From Sphingobacteriales bacterium (lineage in GTDB: Bacteria > Bacteroidota > Bacteroidia > Sphingobacteriales > Sphingobacteriaceae), in contig JAGVEE010000385.1 of NCBI GenBank assembly GCA_020058405.1, forward strand, positions 1-11,810: a DNA stretch of 11,810 nt, given 5' to 3'. The notes beneath the pieces were generated by a model, which did not search any database, had not been told where the DNA came from, and was given only the letters and a program-made list of their open reading frames with translations. Positions 7,515-11,810 of the stretch are shown one piece after another. A program made the translations under genes and the position numbers. Positions within the stretch are counted from its first letter, which is position 1, and each line of letters begins with the position of its first letter.

Positions 7515-9548
7515 ATGAAAAAAAGATTTTTACTCCTTATTTTATTAGCTGTAGGAACTATAACCGTAAATGCACAATCATTTACCGACGATTTTGAAAG
7601 CTATAACGCCGGAAGCACCCTTGGCCCACAATCTCCACAATGGACAACTTGGAGTTCTGCTGACGGAGGCACCGAAGATGTAAATGTAGTAACTACAGAT
7701 GCACATGGCGGCACTAAATCAATCTATTTTAGCTCAACAGCTACAACTGGTGGACCACAAGATGTGGTGTTACCATTTGGAGGTCCTTATACTTCAGGCA
7801 TATTCACATTCAAATCTTGGTTTAAAGTACCAACAGGTAAAACTGCTTATTTCAATTTTCAAGCAGAAAATACAGCAGGTACTACTTGGGCAATGGATTG
7901 TTATATGAACGCAAACGGTTCTTTACAAATTAACAACCAAAGTAAAACATATATCACAGCATCATACCCACAAGCGGCATGGTTTGAATTAAAAGTGGTT
8001 GCTAACTTAAGCACCAATACTTGGTCGGTGTATGTTGACTCTGCATTAGTAGGTTCATTCGTAAATGGAACTAATAAAATAGCTTCTATTGATTATTATC
8101 CAGCAAATGCAAATGCTAGTTTCTGGGTAGATGATGTTTCGTATTCATTAACACCATATACGTTGCCAGCATTAAATGCATCCTTAGGTAATATTGATAT
8201 TCAGAACGGATTAGTGGGTGCTGCACGTAAACCAAAAACATCTATGCGTAATTTAGGTGTGAACCCTATCACTTCATTCGATTTATTGTTAACGCATAAA
8301 GGAACATCAATAAGCAAATCATATACAGGCTTAAACATTGCATCCTTAGCACAATTCAATATTGAATTAACTGAAGGAATTGTATTGCCATTAAACAACG
8401 ATACTATTACCATTGCATTATCAAACATCAATGGCTTAGCAAACGATGATTTACCAAGCGACGATTCAAAAACAATTATTGTAACTACTATTAATCCGGC
8501 TCCAGGAAAAATTGTGGTAGCCGAAGAAGGAACAGGAACTTGGTGCCAATGGTGCCCAAGAGGTGCTGTGTTTATGGATTACATGAATTACAATTATGAG
8601 GGTTATTTTGCAGCTATTGCTGTACATAATGCAGACCCAATGGTAGTAACTGATTACGATGCAGGCATTGGAGGATTAATTGCAGGTTACCCAAGTGCTG
8701 TAGTAGATCGTAATGCAGCTATTGATCCTTCAGGTTTAGAAAACGATTTTATTGATCAAATTGTAAAATTACCAGCTGCCGTTTTAAAAAATGGTGCAAC
8801 ATGGAATCCTACAACACGTACGTTAAAAGTTTCGGTAACTACCAAACTTAACACTTCAATTAGCGGCGATTATAAAATTGCTTGCGTTTTAACTCAAGAC
8901 AGCGTACGAGGTACAGGTTCTGGTTGGAGCCAATCAAACGCTTATGCAGGTGGCTTAAACGGAGCAATGGGCGGATACGAAGCATTACCTAACCCAGTTC
9001 CAGCATCTCGTATGCGTTATGATCACGTGGCTCGTATTATTACACCAAGTTTTACTGGTCACCCTAATGCATTTGCGAGTGCAACAAATGCTGGCGACAG
9101 TGTTACCTATACATTCACCTATACATTACCTACTACTTGGTTAGATAGAAAAATGAACATCATAGGTATTATGTTTAAACCTGATGGCACTATTGAGAAT
9201 GCCAGCTTAAGCAATATCACTACTGCTGTAAACAACGGTTACCAAATAGGAACTGAATTAGGTGGAAATTTCCTAGGTATGGAAAAATTAAACGGTCCAG
9301 ATGCTATACATTTGGCACCAAACCCAGGTACAGATTTTTCTAATATTGTATTAGATTTAAACAACGATGCAAATGTTACTGTTGAAATTTACAACACTAA
9401 CGGCCAACGTGTAGCTTATAAAAACTACGGAAGCTTAAACGGTGCAATACATTTACCAATTAACTTAAACGAATTTAATAGCGGTTTATATTTAGTAAAA
9501 GTAATGGTGGATGAGTATCCTACTACTTTGAAACTTTTGAAGAAATAG
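7515..9548 (+). CDS. T9SS-exported protein with lectin-like N-domain and Omp28-type thioredoxin-like domain
   Basis: The 677-residue precursor has a clear signal peptide (MKKRFLLLILLAVGTITVNA, cut before Q21). Residues 22-212 (SFTDDFESYNAG... FWVDDVSYS) look like a concanavalin/LamG-type beta-sandwich. Residues 213-326 resemble a CARDB/Ig-like spacer. Residues about 330-585 match the Omp28 pattern: VVAEEGTGTWCQWCPRG places a thioredoxin-like C344-Q-W-C347 at the start of the fold, followed by AAIAVHNADPM and GYPSAVVDR. Residues 597-677 are a type A T9SS sorting domain (LAPNPGTDFSNI, VEIYNTNGQRV, FNSGLYLVKV, ending LKLLKK). The product should cross the inner membrane by Sec and the outer membrane by T9SS, ending secreted or surface-attached. 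Substrate and redox activity are unknown. It is monocistronic: a divergent gene lies upstream and a strong terminator downstream. Confidence 0.9.
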   Translation: MKKRFLLLILLAVGTITVNAQSFTDDFESYNAGSTLGPQSPQWTTWSSADGGTEDVNVVTTDAHGGTKSIYFSSTATTGGPQDVVLPFGGPYTSGIFTFKSWFKVPTGKTAYFNFQAENTAGTTWAMDCYMNANGSLQINNQSKTYITASYPQAAWFELKVVANLSTNTWSVYVDSALVGSFVNGTNKIASIDYYPANANASFWVDDVSYSLTPYTLPALNASLGNIDIQNGLVGAARKPKTSMRNLGVNPITSFDLLLTHKGTSISKSYTGLNIASLAQFNIELTEGIVLPLNNDTITIALSNINGLANDDLPSDDSKTIIVTTINPAPGKIVVAEEGTGTWCQWCPRGAVFMDYMNYNYEGYFAAIAVHNADPMVVTDYDAGIGGLIAGYPSAVVDRNAAIDPSGLENDFIDQIVKLPAAVLKNGATWNPTTRTLKVSVTTKLNTSISGDYKIACVLTQDSVRGTGSGWSQSNAYAGGLNGAMGGYEALPNPVPASRMRYDHVARIITPSFTGHPNAFASATNAGDSVTYTFTYTLPTTWLDRKMNIIGIMFKPDGTIENASLSNITTAVNNGYQIGTELGGNFLGMEKLNGPDAIHLAPNPGTDFSNIVLDLNNDANVTVEIYNTNGQRVAYKNYGSLNGAIHLPINLNEFNSGLYLVKVMVDEYPTTLKLLKK

Positions 9549-9549
9549 T

Positions 9550-9586
9550 ATATTAGATATTAGAATTTAGATATTAGATATTAGAA
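9550..9586 (+). repeat. Short tandem TATTAGA-type repeat before the terminator
   Basis: A 16-nt unit (ATATTAGATATTAGAA) occurs twice without mismatch, at 9550-9565 and 9571-9586, separated by TTTAG. Each unit is itself a doubled TATTAGA heptamer. The repeat begins within 2 bp of the stop codon of the upstream gene and runs into the terminator stem. Only two long units exist, so it is not a CRISPR array. Confidence 0.8.
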
Positions 9587-9616
9587 GGGCCCTTGCGTAA
9601 GTAAGGGCCCTTTTTT
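9585..9616 (+). terminator. Strong Rho-independent terminator of the T9SS protein gene
   Basis: The arms at 9585-9596 and 9601-9612 pair over 12 bp (AAGGGCCCTT plus a wobble and one C-G pair) and close on a GTAA loop of the GNRA type. A run of six T residues follows at 9611-9616. The GC-rich stem contrasts with the A/T-rich surroundings. It lies 36 bp after the stop codon. Confidence 0.9.
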
Positions 9617-9658
9617 GTGTATTTTTAAATGAATAATTTTAATAATGATGCAAGCTAA

Positions 9659-9904
9659 TTAACCTTAGTTATAATTTGCATACCTTATGTTCCGATTATT
9701 TTCTTTATCGTTTTTTTTATTCTGATAAATGGGCTTAAAGACTATAAGAAATTCGTTGTAGTTAATATCCTAAAGAATAAATTTGAAAGCAAATCACAAC
9801 CTCAAGCTCTAGTTTATTAATTGATCAAGATTGAATCAAAATGGATTGGAAACAGTTTTGTGCTTTTAGAAACAAAGATAGATTCAAAGAAGATTGGTAT
9901 GTAA
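9659..9904 (+). pseudogene. Possible decayed membrane-protein gene
   Basis: One plus-strand frame is open for 53 codons (9659-9817), hits TAA at 9818-9820, then continues open for 27 codons to TAA at 9902-9904. There is no ATG at its head. The first part translates to a strongly hydrophobic stretch (VIICIPYVPIIFFIVFFILI) followed by a basic tail (NGLKDYKKF, ILKNKFESK). The second part (IKIESKWIGNSFVLLETKID) is beta-like. This could be the remnant of a small membrane protein that lost its start and gained a stop, or an accident of A/T-rich DNA. Nothing else in 9617-9918 looks like a gene; a 33-codon ORF at 9841-9942 overlaps in another frame. Confidence 0.22.
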
Positions 9905-9918
9905 TTGAAATATCTATA

Positions 9919-10770
9919 TTAAAGAAATTCAAAGCTAGTTAAGGATATATGATAAGCTGTAACACCCAAATCCGTTACTTTAAAATAATAGTGCAATTCA
10001 TTAGTAGGAATTGCAACTATTTGTCCGATATCTCTGCGATATTCAATTAAACCTAAAGACAATAGTTTACCGAATTCGGGAAGGAGTACTTTGTCTTTAT
10101 TTGATAATCTTGGCTCTAGAATATCTTTTATAATATTTCTAAAAGTTGGCAAAGAATTATCTTTATTTAAAGCAACTAATATTTCTGTTGCTTTTTCTGA
10201 TAAAACTTTCTCATTATATACATCTTTAGTATTACTGATTAGGGCTTCGTTTAATTTTTGATTTGCATCTTCTAGATTCTTATTTTTCAATATTATTTCA
10301 TTTTGCAAAACAACAATTCTATCTTTAGCTTCATTTAATTGACTTGATAAAAATTCTAATTCTTTCGAACCGTTACGCTTCTCAGTTAAAGCAAATTGGG
10401 CTCCTGCAACCTTCATCAGATATTTATGCTTTATCTCATCTATTTCCTCTCTGACGCTATACCGTTTCTCAACACCCTTGTAATTCATTATATCAATTAG
10501 CAAAGGCATATAAGTAGAAAGAGCCTTAATGAATAACACTAACAATAACGCATAAATATATCTTTCGCCAAAGAAAGATACGTGCTCTGTATTTACAGAT
10601 TGTATTTGTTGAATCCGACTTTTTGAATCTATTGAAGTATCAAAGAAAAGTATTACTTCACGCCAATGTAAAAATAGGAGAACCAAGATGTATGAAACTA
10701 AAAAAGGGTTCTTTAATCTTGATTTGGACTCCTCAATTAATGACTTAATGAATGAAATTAATGTCTCCAT
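9919..10770 (-). CDS. Unknown two-helix membrane protein with coiled coil
   Basis: I do not recognise this 283-residue protein. It starts with an amphipathic segment and a basic R-L-K-N-P-F patch (18-23), then a membrane helix at about 24-43. A polar loop of about 25 residues follows, then a second helix at about 69-92 and a basic stretch (EKRYSVREE). Residues about 105-200 are rich in Leu/Lys/Glu with coiled-coil-like spacing. Residues about 205-283 form a compact domain (LPEFGKLLSLGLIEYRRD, VIDLG-like VTDLGVTAY near 265-273), suggestive of a winged-helix-like fold but not diagnostic. The coiled coil and C-terminal domain are probably cytoplasmic. No catalytic motif is visible. It lies 43 bp downstream of the 221-residue gene on the same strand, so they are probably cotranscribed. 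Base composition is more A/T-rich than the T9SS gene. I see no terminator after it. Confidence 0.8.
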   Translation of the reverse strand: METLISFIKSLIEESKSRLKNPFLVSYILVLLFLHWREVILFFDTSIDSKSRIQQIQSVNTEHVSFFGERYIYALLLVLFIKALSTYMPLLIDIMNYKGVEKRYSVREEIDEIKHKYLMKVAGAQFALTEKRNGSKELEFLSSQLNEAKDRIVVLQNEIILKNKNLEDANQKLNEALISNTKDVYNEKVLSEKATEILVALNKDNSLPTFRNIIKDILEPRLSNKDKVLLPEFGKLLSLGLIEYRRDIGQIVAIPTNELHYYFKVTDLGVTAYHISLTSFEFL

Positions 10771-10813
10771 ATATTATGTTATGATGTGAAAAAAATGTAA
10801 TATTTCAAATGAT

Positions 10814-11479
10814 TTATTTAATTAGATGAGGTATCCTGGTGAACATTTGTTTAAATAATTCCCAAAATGCTAATCCCGAATCTTTATCAACACTCATATT
10901 AATGGCAATCCCTCCAATAATTGATACGAGTAAACTTTTCCAATCAAACTTATTCATAGTATCTATTTTAGTAATTAAATAATCTAGTTTTTTATTAATA
11001 ATTTGAATTTCTCCATCAGAAAAACTAAATCTTTCTGGAATTAAACTCTTAAATGAATCAATTGCCAGTGTTATTTGTTCTTTTTCAAACTGTTCAAAAA
11101 CAGACTTATCATCAAAATCTATAAATTTAGGGTCTATAAATTGATCTGACTTTTTCATCGTCTCCCACAAATCGATTTCATCTTGGTCTTCAAAGTATAC
11201 TTTTACTGTTTTTTCTACCCAAAGATTAAATATGCGAAAAATGTTTTCAATAGGCATCTCATTTGAAACCCAACTCATTGAAAATGAATTATTATAAAGT
11301 GTTTGACCTATGATATATGAGTTAATATCCTTATTTGAATATTCAAAGTGAAATTCAAAAGGAGTATTAAGAAAGTTGATTTCACAATGATCATCATGCT
11401 CAGTAAATATCACATCTTTAATTGTGTATCCATTATTTATGATAATTTCTAAAAGTTTATTCTTATGAATTACTCTCAT
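10814..11479 (-). CDS. Unknown 221-residue protein with hydrophobic C-terminal segment
   Basis: The family is not recognised. The N-terminal part (1-100) looks like a soluble alpha/beta domain rich in Phe, Tyr and acidic residues (FEFHFEYSNKD at 41-51). Residues 100-150 are very acidic (YFEDQDEIDLWE, DFDDKSVFEQFEKEQ). Residues 150-178 form a short helical linker ending in NKFDW. Residues 180-197 (KSLLVSIIGGIAINMSVD) and 203-212 (LAFWELFKQM) are hydrophobic and could make a membrane anchor or a re-entrant hairpin. There is no signal peptide, so the N-terminal domain is likely cytoplasmic. It is the first gene of a two-gene unit with the 283-residue membrane protein. Shared membrane attachment suggests the two act together, but this is inference. 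The ATG at 11479 is the only sensible start; upstream is stop-rich. Confidence 0.78.
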   Translation of the reverse strand: MRVIHKNKLLEIIINNGYTIKDVIFTEHDDHCEINFLNTPFEFHFEYSNKDINSYIIGQTLYNNSFSMSWVSNEMPIENIFRIFNLWVEKTVKVYFEDQDEIDLWETMKKSDQFIDPKFIDFDDKSVFEQFEKEQITLAIDSFKSLIPERFSFSDGEIQIINKKLDYLITKIDTMNKFDWKSLLVSIIGGIAINMSVDKDSGLAFWELFKQMFTRIPHLIK

Positions 11480-11810
11480 ATGTTTAAAATATTAGGCTCA
11501 AACTATTAGCAAAAAAAAACATTCATTTTTAATCACAATTTCGAATTATGGCTGCAATTTGTACAAAATATTTGTCTAAATACCTTATGTGCAGATGCAG
11601 ATTTTTTTTCGCCATTTACCTTTAGATGGTATCCCTTGTAATCCTTTATTATAAATCTACTATATATTTTTGAAACTCTATAGCTTTTTTTATTTAGATA
11701 GTACTATCTTCAGGTTTACTAATAATGCAATTAATTACTTTTTTGTATCTAAATAATAGAGAAGTACAAATCCATTCTTAAGTTTATAACTAGTAACCTA
11801 TTTAGTATAT
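11480..11810. other. A/T-rich intergenic region upstream of the two-gene unit
   Basis: No convincing gene is present; every frame is broken by stops within about 45 codons. It holds a perfect 14-bp palindrome AGATAGTACTATCT at 11696-11709, and an 11-bp inverted repeat TTATTTAGATA (11690-11700) paired with 11746-11756. It also has a 10-bp palindrome TTTGTACAAA at about 11559-11568, a run of nine A at 11511-11519 and a run of eight T at 11602-11609. The promoter of the 221-residue gene should lie here on the minus strand, but I find no good TAnnTTTG match. Confidence 0.6.
11696..11709. promoter_or_regulatory. 14-bp perfect palindrome, possible operator
   Basis: AGATAGTACTATCT is fully self-complementary with no spacer and sits inside a larger inverted-repeat setting (11690-11756). 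It is about 220 bp upstream of the 221-residue gene. No regulator can be named, and a chance origin in A/T-rich DNA is possible. Confidence 0.25.

Noticed and set aside
7699..7908. Plus-strand open frame of 69 codons in another frame of the T9SS protein gene
   Set aside because: Overlaps a well-supported beta-sandwich domain; low-complexity product with no start context.
8201..8431. Minus-strand open frame of 76 codons
   Set aside because: Antisense to the T9SS protein gene, whose domains are clear here; no independent support.
9550..9586. CRISPR-like direct repeats
   Set aside because: Units are only 16 nt, low complexity, two copies, spacer of 5 nt; no cas genes in the window.
9841..9942. 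33-codon plus-strand ORF starting MDWKQFCAF
   Set aside because: Too short, stop codon directly upstream, overlaps the end of the converging 283-residue gene and another open frame; no family resemblance.
11529..11615. 28-codon minus-strand ORF starting MAKKNLHLH
   Set aside because: Preceded at once by a stop codon, no homology recognised, no promoter seen; likely chance.

Overview
The window looks like a chromosomal stretch from an AT-rich member of the Bacteroidota. Four observations point there. The protein encoded at 7515-9548 ends in a type IX secretion (T9SS) sorting domain. A perfect Bacteroidota-type -7 promoter element (TAnnTTTG) lies just upstream of the large gene. The starts lack Shine-Dalgarno sequences and have A/T-rich leaders. 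The protein families present (Sec-exported SpvB/Rhs giants, Omp28-like proteins, tandem UspA proteins) are common in that phylum. I cannot assign a genus.

Layout. Positions 1-6306 (minus strand) hold a 2019-residue SpvB/FG-GAP/Rhs polymorphic toxin. It has a Sec signal peptide and a small C-terminal toxin tip. Starting 11 bp after its stop codon is an acidic gene cut by the left window edge, in the usual place for the cognate immunity gene. Positions 6359-6451 hold two long A/T-rich hairpins that separate the toxin from a universal stress protein (USP) gene at 6457-7362 (minus). A 152-bp divergent intergenic region follows, with two inverted repeats, one shaped like a Crp/Fnr-family site. At 7515-9548 (plus) lies a secreted protein with an N-terminal lectin-like beta domain, an Omp28-type thioredoxin-like domain with a CxxC motif, and a T9SS tail. 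It ends at a short tandem repeat and a strong GC-rich terminator.

The right part (9617-11810) differs: it is visibly more AT-rich, holds a possible decayed gene, and carries a two-gene minus-strand unit at 11479-9919. That unit encodes a 221-residue protein with a hydrophobic C terminus and a 283-residue protein with two membrane helices, a coiled coil and a possible small C-terminal DNA-binding-like or protein-binding domain. I cannot name either family. They look like accessory genes and are the best candidate here for something undescribed, though nothing in the sequence proves a function.

The toxin and its putative immunity gene form one functional unit, and the two membrane proteins probably form another. 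The USP gene and the T9SS protein share only a divergent intergenic region and need not be functionally linked.
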